From Pseudomonadota bacterium (GTDB lineage Bacteria; Pseudomonadota; Gammaproteobacteria; Xanthomonadales; Rhodanobacteraceae), in NCBI GenBank assembly GCA_021818335.1, contig JAKAEJ010000009.1, forward strand, positions 1-45,033: DNA of 45,033 nucleotides. The letters are read 5' to 3'. Position 1 is the stretch's first letter. Every line of letters begins with the position of its first letter. Position numbers and translations under genes: made by a program. Shown in pieces: positions 8,446 to 15,368 of the stretch. Under the pieces are notes generated by a model. It was not told where the DNA came from. It saw only the letters and a program-made list of their open reading frames with translations, and made no database searches.

Positions 8446-9555
8446 CTAGCGGTTCTTGGGTATTGCAGAGGTACTACGTCGACGCGCGTCAGGTTCGATC
8501 TGCGTGCGTTTCTTCTCTTCTAATGGCGTTGGCGATGTCGTCTTGGAGCCATTCATGCCGCATGACGCGCGGAGCACCAACTCGGGAGCCAGCATCTGCA
8601 CACTGTGCAACTGGGCCTTTGTCTGTCCGTCGGATGCAACGAGCGCGACCAACTGGTCAAAGGCACGCCCGCCCAGATCGGCAATGCGCACGCGGACGGT
8701 TGTCAGCGGTGGTTGCGTGAAGCGTGCCGATGGGATGTCGTCGTAGCCCGCCAGCGCGATGTCATCGGGCACTCGCAGTCCGGCCTCGCCGAGTGCGAAC
8801 AAGCAGCCTATGGCCATGGAATCGTTAGCCGCAAACAAAGCCTGCGGCAGCGGCTTCTGCCGCGCAATCAGGCTGCCCGCGCGATAGCCTGATTCCTCGC
8901 TAAAGTCACCCGGAACGACTTGAGGCTCGACGCCAGGCAACAATTCACGAAGCGCATCGAGGTAGCCCTGCAGGCGTTCCTCCGCGTCAAGGTTACCTTT
9001 GGGGCCCGCAATGAACGCGATATGGCGATGGCCACAGTGGGCCAGGTGGCGCGTCATCGCATACGCCCCCGCACGATTGTCCACTGCGAGCGCCGGCAGC
9101 CGCGTATGTCCATGGACGGGGTTGAGCAGTATCGCCGGCAGCGTCGGCGGCAGATATTCCTCGACAAAGCCCGGATCGGCATGCGGCGACATGATCAACA
9201 GGCCGTCGACGCGACCGAGCATGGCCTGCAACGCGATGGCCGTCTCGCCCGCGTCGCCATGTGAACTGGACAGGAGCAAATGGTAACTCTGCGCGCGTGC
9301 GGCCCGGTCGATGCCCCGGATGAGTTCGGAAAAGAACTCGCCGTGCATGTCCGGCAGCAAGGCGCCGATGGTCTGGGTTCGCCGCGTGATCAGGCTTCGC
9401 GCAGCACTGTGCGGGACGTAACGCAGGCGCGCGGCCACTTCCTGCACATGGCTGCGGACCTCGGGTGCGACGTTGTCGCGACCGTTGAGGGCTCGCGAGA
9501 CCGTGGCCACCGAGACCTCGGCTTCGCGCGCCACGTCTTTGATGGTTATTGCCAC
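8446..9555 (-). CDS. LacI-family transcriptional repressor
   Basis: DNA-binding regulator of about 369 aa. The N-terminal helix-turn-helix is canonical (TIKDVAREAEVSVATVSRAL), followed by the hinge region and a periplasmic-binding-protein-like effector domain (QTIGALLPDMHGEFFSELIRG). A basic tail of about 35 residues extends past the usual end. An in-frame ATG exists at 9585, but the GTG at 9555 gives the normal family N-terminus (VAITIKDVA) and has GGGGCAAGG-like SD just before it, so I prefer it. Operator-like sequences at 9603-9616 and 9758-9771 lie upstream, suggesting autoregulation and control of the downstream receptor, halogenase, GH144 and ABC genes. The inducer is probably a sugar from the imported glucan. 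Confidence 0.93.
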   Translation of the reverse strand: MAITIKDVAREAEVSVATVSRALNGRDNVAPEVRSHVQEVAARLRYVPHSAARSLITRRTQTIGALLPDMHGEFFSELIRGIDRAARAQSYHLLLSSSHGDAGETAIALQAMLGRVDGLLIMSPHADPGFVEEYLPPTLPAILLNPVHGHTRLPALAVDNRAGAYAMTRHLAHCGHRHIAFIAGPKGNLDAEERLQGYLDALRELLPGVEPQVVPGDFSEESGYRAGSLIARQKPLPQALFAANDSMAIGCLFALGEAGLRVPDDIALAGYDDIPSARFTQPPLTTVRVRIADLGGRAFDQLVALVASDGQTKAQLHSVQMLAPELVLRASCGMNGSKTTSPTPLEEKKRTQIEPDARRRSTSAIPKNR

Positions 9556-9602
9556 CTGCCTTGCCCCGCCGCGGTCACGGCCCATAACGAACTCGCGCGG
9601 AC

Positions 9603-9616
9603 TGTAAACGTTTGCA
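9603..9616. promoter_or_regulatory. Candidate LacI-family operator
   Basis: TGTAAACGTTTGCA is a 14-bp near-palindrome (6 of 7 pairs match) centred on the CG step typical of LacI/GalR operators. It lies 48 nt upstream of the preferred lacI start, between an A/T-rich stretch (9623-9660) that may hold the promoter and the gene. This position fits autorepression of the lacI-receptor operon. Confidence 0.6.
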
Positions 9617-9757
9617 GACCCCTTTGCAAAACGATTTTTTTATGATGCTTTGCAATATAAACGCGAGGCGAAACACGCATTTGGCAAGTGCTTGTCGCAC
9701 CAGCCTCCAATTCCCCGGTACGGCGTCGCACAACACCATCGCTATTGCATGGCAGCA

Positions 9758-9771
9758 TGTAAACGTTGTCG
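9758..9771. promoter_or_regulatory. Second, weaker LacI-type half-site
   Basis: TGTAAACGTTGTCG shares its left arm TGTAAACGTT with the stronger site 155 bp away and is centred on the same AACGTT core, but its right arm matches at only 4 of 7 pairs. It sits 15 nt beyond the GH144 stop codon. The spacing would allow looping between two operators, as in other LacI-family systems; this is inference. Confidence 0.35.
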
Positions 9772-9785
9772 GCCAGGTGGGCCGG

Positions 9786-11528
9786 TCACTGCAAATCGGG
9801 CGTGCCTGCCAGCCAACCGCCCGTGAACCCAGCCCGTTGCAGGCCATCCACGATCACGGAATTGCCACGCATGACGCTCCATTCAAGCCCGCTGCGATAG
9901 TTTTCCAGCATCATAAGAATGGGCCCTTGGTCGATGCCGAGGTACTCAGAATCGAACCAGCCCTCGCCCGGCACGACCGAACCGGAATCAGGCGTGACGC
10001 CGGCGTAGGTAAAGCTGGGATTGAATGCATCGAACAGACCGTACTGCCCTTGAATGTATGCGCCGTACGTCGAAAGCATCGACTCCATAGTCGGAATGAC
10101 GATCGCCGGTGCAAAGGCGATAGACCCCAGCGCCGCCGTGGGTGCTACGGTCCCGTCATCGAAACTGTCCTGCCGACCCGCGCCGCGGGCATAGTAGCCC
10201 TTGAAGCTCCGCACTTGCCCGGTTGCGGAGGTCAACGTGAAGTCACCCGGTCCATCGCATGCTGTAAGTCCCCAAAGGTCTGCGCCATAGCCGGTCCAGC
10301 CCATCGGATCGGCTATGGCGTAACTCTGCTGAGCTTCAGCTGCGCGTCGGCTGTTGATGAAATAGTCGATGCCTTGCGCTCGCATCCACACATCCTGGAT
10401 TCCGCGGAAGTCGATCCAAGCCTGCGAATATTGGAATCCGAACATCGGTCCGAAGCTGAGGTATTGCCGACCGTAATACGTGCCCCAGAACGCGGGGTAG
10501 GTGGATGCCCAGGCATTCCATGCGTCAGCCGAAACGGGATAGGTCGGCGAACCCATGGCTTCGATGTAGAGGATCATCGCTTCGTTGTAGCCCTGCCAGT
10601 TGTATGGCGAGAACCCGGTTTCCGGAGTCCACGCCAGATTGATCAACGGAGGATCAGCTTGCGTCATCCACGGCCAGTCGACGTCGCCAAACAGCTGGTT
10701 GGCCAGCGTTCGAATCTGCAGTTCGGTACTGTTTGCCTGGTCAAAATAGCTGGCATCAAACAATACGCCCGCCATCAACAGCGCGGTGTCTACCGAGGAA
10801 ATTTCGGAGGCCCCGTAGCGCACGCCCGTATTGATATCGAGGAAGTGATAAAAGAAGCCATGGTCGCCAGCATCACCCGAACTGGCACTCCCCTGGGGCA
10901 GACTGGCCAGGAATTGCAACGTCGTCAGAACCCGCTGCGCTGCCTGGGCGCGTGTCACCCAGCCATTTTGCACGCCAATCGGGTAGGCACTGAGCGCAAA
11001 TCCGGTCGCCGCAATACTCGCGTATGACGCGCCGGGCCAATGGTCCGGGGCAAGGCCGTTGACGGGATTGGTCGTGTTCCAGAAATACTGGAACGTTTGC
11101 TGCTCGACCTGCAACAGCGATGCCGGAATCGCGGGATTCACGAGCAGCGAGAGCGTGGTGGTGGCCGTCTCGCTCCCGCTCGTTGCATCGAGCTTCAATG
11201 CGTAGGTGCCAGGTGCCACGGCTCCGTCCACCATGAGTTGTTCGCTCTGCTGGCCGCTTGACGCGGTGGTGGTGCCGGCCGTGAGGGTGATGCCCGATGG
11301 CGCATTTCCAAGATTCACGGCTACGGGAATAGAAGTCGAGGGACTGACGTTGAGCAGAAAGCTCCCGTTGCCGCCCGCGGGTACCGCAAGGGCGGAAGGA
11401 TCAGCCGAAATCTGCAGGCTCGAAGCTGCCGTGCCGACCGCACTGTTGGGCGCAGATGCACTCCCACCGCCGCAGGCGGACAGGACCAGGGATCCGATCA
11501 GAACAAGGGCAATGACCCGTCGCTGCAC
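9786..11528 (-). CDS. Lipoprotein GH144-type beta-1,2-glucanase family protein with N-terminal Ig-like domain
   Basis: 580-aa second member of the GH144/PF10091 family in this locus. A lipoprotein signal (ALVLIGSLVLSAC, Cys19) is followed by a Ser/Gly/Ala linker, an immunoglobulin-like beta-sandwich of about 90 residues (roughly 40-130, ending TTTLSLLVNP), then the catalytic module from about 140 (TFQYFWNTTNPVNGLAPD, GFFYHFLDI, SSVDTALLMAGVLFD, NWQGYNEAMILYIEAMGSP, DPMGWTGYGADLWGLTACDG, DDGTVAPTAALGSIAFAP, GIDQGPILMMLENYRSG). It is clearly paralogous to the gene at 2152-3603 but anchored in a membrane, possibly the outer membrane where it could act near the receptor. It is transcribed toward lacI; its own upstream region shows no operator-like site. 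Endo versus exo action cannot be told from sequence. Confidence 0.89.
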   Translation of the reverse strand: MQRRVIALVLIGSLVLSACGGGSASAPNSAVGTAASSLQISADPSALAVPAGGNGSFLLNVSPSTSIPVAVNLGNAPSGITLTAGTTTASSGQQSEQLMVDGAVAPGTYALKLDATSGSETATTTLSLLVNPAIPASLLQVEQQTFQYFWNTTNPVNGLAPDHWPGASYASIAATGFALSAYPIGVQNGWVTRAQAAQRVLTTLQFLASLPQGSASSGDAGDHGFFYHFLDINTGVRYGASEISSVDTALLMAGVLFDASYFDQANSTELQIRTLANQLFGDVDWPWMTQADPPLINLAWTPETGFSPYNWQGYNEAMILYIEAMGSPTYPVSADAWNAWASTYPAFWGTYYGRQYLSFGPMFGFQYSQAWIDFRGIQDVWMRAQGIDYFINSRRAAEAQQSYAIADPMGWTGYGADLWGLTACDGPGDFTLTSATGQVRSFKGYYARGAGRQDSFDDGTVAPTAALGSIAFAPAIVIPTMESMLSTYGAYIQGQYGLFDAFNPSFTYAGVTPDSGSVVPGEGWFDSEYLGIDQGPILMMLENYRSGLEWSVMRGNSVIVDGLQRAGFTGGWLAGTPDLQ

Positions 11529-11588
11529 AAGACGCTTCCGGTAGGGACAAGCAACGATGCTAGACCAGCGTCGTACCTGTGTGGGGTG

Positions 11589-11612
11589 AAAAACAAAAAC
11601 GGTCGCTTGCGA
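11589..11612 (-). terminator. Possible U-rich terminator after the mrcB-TPR lipoprotein genes
   Basis: Read on the minus strand, about 30 nt past the stop of the 11643-12209 gene, there is GACCG followed by TTTTTGTTTTT. The U-rich tract is strong, but the preceding stem is weak and interrupted. It lies between the end of the mrcB cluster and the GH144 gene start at 11528, where transcription would be expected to stop. Confidence 0.35.
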
Positions 11613-11642
11613 GATCCTCCGACTTGCTGCCGATCTGGATGC

Positions 11643-12209
11643 TCATTCACCAAGTGGATCAGGCCTTCGACATCCCGCTACCCGCTGCACGTCGGCAACA
11701 TATTTCGTAGTCTCGCCTTGCGCTCGGGCTACCTCCGCGAGAGTCTGCCAACCACGCGCGCAGAGCGCGCCAACGCGAGGTCCGTATTGCACGGACTTTC
11801 GCGCCAGGCGGGCCGCACGCGGCCAGTTGCCATTTGCGAGCGCGACCTCTGCGCGATCTTGGAGCAAGTCGGGGGCCTTCGGGTCAAGGACCAGTGCCTG
11901 ATCCAGCAACGAGCCTGCACGCGCGTAATCGCCAGTGTGCATGGCCGTTTTCGCCCGGGCTGCCAATGCATCGATGCCAGATCGACCTAATGGATGGATT
12001 TGCAGGACCGAATGGTCATCTGCACCAGCTTCTTGGATGTCGGCGAGCATGCGCGCGGTACTGACGGACGTCGATACCTGTTCGGTTCGCGACGCGGGCT
12101 TGTTCACCGCACACGCGTCCAGGACAAGCACCAGCGCAAGCAAGGCACCTAGCCGCTGTGCTCGGGTTTCTGCCCTTGCAACCAGTGCCTGAATTGGTCG
12201 AGCAGACAC
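11643..12209 (-). CDS. TPR-like lipoprotein overlapping mrcB; candidate LpoP-type activator of PBP1B
   Basis: 188-aa predicted lipoprotein with a lipobox in ALLALVLVLDAC (Cys33) and a C-terminal helical region with tetratricopeptide character: ALAARAKTAMHTGDYARAGS, then DPKAPDLLQDRAEVALANGN, WPRAARLARKSV. The GTG start at 12209 lies inside the last 61 nt of mrcB and has a strong SD (GGAGGAGG) 5-7 nt upstream, so it is a real translation start. In Pseudomonas aeruginosa the PBP1b activator LpoP is a TPR-fold lipoprotein encoded beside the PBP1b gene; the same gene order, lipidation and fold type here make a functional analogue likely. That is inference: Lpo proteins are poorly conserved, and I did not align the sequences. 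Confidence 0.75.
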   Translation of the reverse strand: MSARPIQALVARAETRAQRLGALLALVLVLDACAVNKPASRTEQVSTSVSTARMLADIQEAGADDHSVLQIHPLGRSGIDALAARAKTAMHTGDYARAGSLLDQALVLDPKAPDLLQDRAEVALANGNWPRAARLARKSVQYGPRVGALCARGWQTLAEVARAQGETTKYVADVQRVAGCRRPDPLGE

Positions 12210-14488
12210 GTATCCTCCTCCGTAGGCTCATAGCCTTCTATGAATGGCAATTGTCGAGCACCATCGCATTCGCTCGACTCAAGGTGGCCGCTTGTCGGAT
12301 TGATCCAGCGCAGGTCAAGTCCCGGTAACGGCGCTGCGGACATCGGCTTCGTGGGCAATTTGTCAAACAGTCGCATCCAGACCGGCAATGCTCCAGTGGC
12401 ACCCCAAAGCGCTGTCGGCCGGTCGTCATCGCGCCCGACCCACACGACGGCCAAATCACTGCCCGTGAACCCGGCAAACCACGAATCGCGCTGCCCCTCG
12501 CTCGTACCAGTCTTGCCAGCAGCGTGCAGCACTCCCAGCGGTGATGCGCCCAGTGCACGCGCTGTCCCCATGATAGGTACTTGCTGCAAGGCCCAAGTCA
12601 GCAGGCGAACCGCGACTTGGTATTGTGGCTGAACCACCGCGCTGTCGTAACGTTTCAGGAGATGCCCGTCGGCACCGAGTACACCACGCACGGCACGCAG
12701 GGGTTCCGGGCGGCCGCCACTGGCTACGAATTGGTAGAGCTCGGCCAGTTCGTACGGCGACAGGTCCTGCGCACCCAACAACAGCGACGGATCCGGGTTG
12801 ATCGGCGTCGACAACTCGAACGAGGAGAGGAACTGACGTATACGCGGTAGTCCCAACTGCATACCCAAGCGCACGCTCGCCTGGTTGTAGGAATGCGCCA
12901 AGGCATCCACGAGCAATACCGGACCGTGGCTCTGGTTGTCGTCGTTCCGCGGCGACCAGTGGTGCCCGTTAGGCAGCGACACGTCAATCGGCTCATCCTG
13001 CAGTACGCTGGCGAGCGACCACCGTTGGGGTTGCGCAAGCGCGACGAGGTAGACAAAAGGCTTGATTGTCGAGCCAATTTGCCGGTGTGCGTCGAGCGCA
13101 CGATTGAATCCGGGCGTGCCGGGGTCGCGTCCTCCGACCAGGGCTCGCACTGCGCCGCTTCGTGAATCCGTCACGACCACCGCGCCCTCAAGACCGCGCC
13201 CGCGCGGTCCCAATGCTGCCAGCGTTCGGGACAACGCGCTTTCAGCATCCAGTTGAGCCGAAGGATCAAGGGTGGTGTAGACGGAAAGGCCGCCGGCACG
13301 CAGGCGGGCAGCGCCAAAATCCTGCCTCAACTGTCGCCGCACAAGATCCAAAAAATTCGGAAAACGATCCCGCGGTAGACGAGGCTGTGGCGTGACCCCC
13401 AGCGGCGTGGCCCGCGCGTAGTCGAGCATCGACCGGCCGATCAGTCCAGTTCGCCAGAATTCATCCAGGACCGTGTTGCGTCGCGCCAAGGCGCGTGCTG
13501 GATAGCGGCGCGGATCGTAATAGCTTGGCCCGCGCACCAATCCCACCAGCAAAGCAATTTCTTGAGGCCGCAAAGCCGAAAGCGGACGACCGAAATAAAA
13601 ACGGCTACCCGCGGCAAAGCCGTGGATTGCCTGACCACCTTGCTGGCCCAGATAAACCTCGTTCATGTAGGCATCGAGGATCCGCCCGCGACTGTAATGA
13701 GCCGTGATCAAGATGGAGAGCAATGCCTCGTTGAGCTTGCGAACCAGCGTGCGACTGCGATCAAGGAAAAGGTTCCGCACCAGTTGTTGCGTCAGCGTCG
13801 AACCACCCTGTTCCAGGCTGCGTGTGCGCAAATCCGCCAACAGCGCACGCGCAATGCCGGAGAAATCGATGCCGATGTGGCTGTTGAAGTCCCTGTCTTC
13901 CACTGCCTGAAGGCCCGTCACCAGCAATGGCGGCAGCTGCGCCAGACGAATAACCTCGCGCTCTTCCTGATGGGCACCGTACAAGGTCGCGATGCGCGCA
14001 GGGTCCAAGTGCCACCGGGCCAGCGGCTGTCGCGAAGTCAGGTCAAGCAAGCTCGTCACCTGACCTTGTGCGAGCGTCACCAACACGCGTCGTGGCAACT
14101 CGCCTCCGGCTGGGTCAGCATAACCGCGCGATGCAATCACGAAGCGGTCTCCCAGACTGCTCCACGTGCCGGGGACACGCGCGTCGACGCGGTTCGTGTA
14201 GTCCGCAAACTCGAGCTCCTGCCTGAGCGTGGCGCCATCCATGGGCACGCCCGGAGCCAAGGCCAGGGGCTCAGCATAGACCCTTGTCGGCTGCGAAAAC
14301 TCGAGGTCGCCAAACCGCTGCACGACCCGTCGGTTGAGGACCCATGTGTAGGGCACACCAAATCCGAGCACGAGACCCAACCCAAGCCAGCAGGGCCATC
14401 GCAGGATGCGCCACCAAGGTCGAAAGCGTTCTCTCGCCGTCATCCTGAATCGCGCCCCTTTGCCAAGCCTGTCTGGCGATCCACCCAT
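12149..14488 (-). CDS. mrcB: Penicillin-binding protein 1B, bifunctional transglycosylase/transpeptidase
   Basis: 779-aa class A PBP that polymerises lipid II into glycan strands and cross-links them at the inner membrane. In order: a short cytoplasmic tail, one membrane helix (about 31-48), a UB2H-like region typical of PBP1B (EFSQPTRVYAEPLALAPG near 64-80), the GT51 transglycosylase with catalytic EDRDF (Glu197) and GGSTLTQQLVRNLF (229-241), and the transpeptidase with SxxK (Ser473-Lys476, GSTIKPF), SYN (533-535) and KTGTSEG (659-665). All catalytic motifs are intact, and the UB2H domain is the one that binds Lpo activators. It begins 22 nt after the SDR gene; an in-frame ATG at 14443 is an alternative start. 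The final 61 nt overlap the TPR lipoprotein gene. Confidence 0.95.
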   Translation of the reverse strand: MGGSPDRLGKGARFRMTARERFRPWWRILRWPCWLGLGLVLGFGVPYTWVLNRRVVQRFGDLEFSQPTRVYAEPLALAPGVPMDGATLRQELEFADYTNRVDARVPGTWSSLGDRFVIASRGYADPAGGELPRRVLVTLAQGQVTSLLDLTSRQPLARWHLDPARIATLYGAHQEEREVIRLAQLPPLLVTGLQAVEDRDFNSHIGIDFSGIARALLADLRTRSLEQGGSTLTQQLVRNLFLDRSRTLVRKLNEALLSILITAHYSRGRILDAYMNEVYLGQQGGQAIHGFAAGSRFYFGRPLSALRPQEIALLVGLVRGPSYYDPRRYPARALARRNTVLDEFWRTGLIGRSMLDYARATPLGVTPQPRLPRDRFPNFLDLVRRQLRQDFGAARLRAGGLSVYTTLDPSAQLDAESALSRTLAALGPRGRGLEGAVVVTDSRSGAVRALVGGRDPGTPGFNRALDAHRQIGSTIKPFVYLVALAQPQRWSLASVLQDEPIDVSLPNGHHWSPRNDDNQSHGPVLLVDALAHSYNQASVRLGMQLGLPRIRQFLSSFELSTPINPDPSLLLGAQDLSPYELAELYQFVASGGRPEPLRAVRGVLGADGHLLKRYDSAVVQPQYQVAVRLLTWALQQVPIMGTARALGASPLGVLHAAGKTGTSEGQRDSWFAGFTGSDLAVVWVGRDDDRPTALWGATGALPVWMRLFDKLPTKPMSAAPLPGLDLRWINPTSGHLESSECDGARQLPFIEGYEPTEEDTCLLDQFRHWLQGQKPEHSG

Positions 14489-14510
14489 GCTGACCGTTCA
14501 CCGCGCATGT

Positions 14511-15347
14511 TTACATCCCCCAGCACTTCGCATCGGGCGCAAATGTGCGCGGCCTCACGCCGAGCGCTTCAATAGCAGCCGTATTGTCGGCCACCAAGTC
14601 CGCGCCAAGCCGGGCAATCGGCCCGCGCAAGGCCGGGTGCATTGCCAGCGCGCGCAGAATCAAATGCGGGACCGGTATACCAACGGTGGCGAATGGCAAG
14701 CTCGCGCGCACGCGTGCGAAAACTTCCGCAGATGGCAAGCGCTCGCCACCTCCCAACTCCAGAATCGCATCGACAGAAACAGGCCGACGCGCTGCAGCAA
14801 GCAGTGCGTTGGCGACATCACCAGCATGCACCGGCTGCCGCAAGCCAGTACCTGCGGGAAGAGGGAACAACCGCGATCGCCGAGCACGGAACGCCAATGG
14901 CGTGAAGCTTCGATCGCGGCCTGCGCCATAAATGATGGTGGGACGAATAATCGTCCAGCCCGCGCCACGGTCGACGCACGCATTGCGCAACGCGACCTCG
15001 GCGTTCTTCAGGCGCATCGCCAGCGCACGCTCGCTCGCAACGGGCGATTCAAGCTTGCTCACCGCACTCATGGAGCTGGTTGCCAGGACACGCGCACCCG
15101 GGAGCATGGGTGCATCGGGCAGCCAGGCAGCCAGCGCATCCAGAGGACCCGCGCTGAAAATCCATCTTATTGGCGGTACCACTGGCATGACCTTGCCAAG
15201 ATCACCCCGCAACCAACGCACGGGCGCCACCGACGAGGGCAATGAATCATGGCGAGTCAATGCAAGGGGACGGATGCCTTTGTCAGCCAACAAAGCCAAC
15301 AGGAAGTGTCCGACCTGGCTAGTAGCACCAACCACGAGCACTGTCAT
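14511..15347 (-). CDS. NAD(P)-binding SDR/epimerase-like protein
   Basis: About 278-aa Rossmann-fold protein of the atypical/extended short-chain dehydrogenase group. The dinucleotide-binding motif is at the very N-terminus (VLVVGATSQVGHFLLALL). Later segments fit NAD-dependent epimerase-like proteins: RVLATSSMSAVSK at the Ser position, WTIIRPTIIYGAGRD, and GTGLRQPVHAGDVANALLAA. A classical YxxxK is not obvious, so catalytic activity is uncertain. A GTG at 15365 is in frame, but the ATG at 15347 has AAGG 8 nt upstream and gives the tight N-terminal Rossmann strand. It follows the TPR gene almost without gap and precedes mrcB by 22 nt, so it is probably in that operon. The substrate is unknown. 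Confidence 0.85.
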   Translation of the reverse strand: MTVLVVGATSQVGHFLLALLADKGIRPLALTRHDSLPSSVAPVRWLRGDLGKVMPVVPPIRWIFSAGPLDALAAWLPDAPMLPGARVLATSSMSAVSKLESPVASERALAMRLKNAEVALRNACVDRGAGWTIIRPTIIYGAGRDRSFTPLAFRARRSRLFPLPAGTGLRQPVHAGDVANALLAAARRPVSVDAILELGGGERLPSAEVFARVRASLPFATVGIPVPHLILRALAMHPALRGPIARLGADLVADNTAAIEALGVRPRTFAPDAKCWGM

Positions 15348-15368
15348 GTGCTCGGCCTTCGGCACGCG

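Noticed and set aside
9612-11027. Plus-strand open frame of 471 codons opposite the lipoprotein GH144 gene
   Set aside because: Mirror frame of a clear GH144 gene with strong family motifs; no domain or initiation signal of its own.
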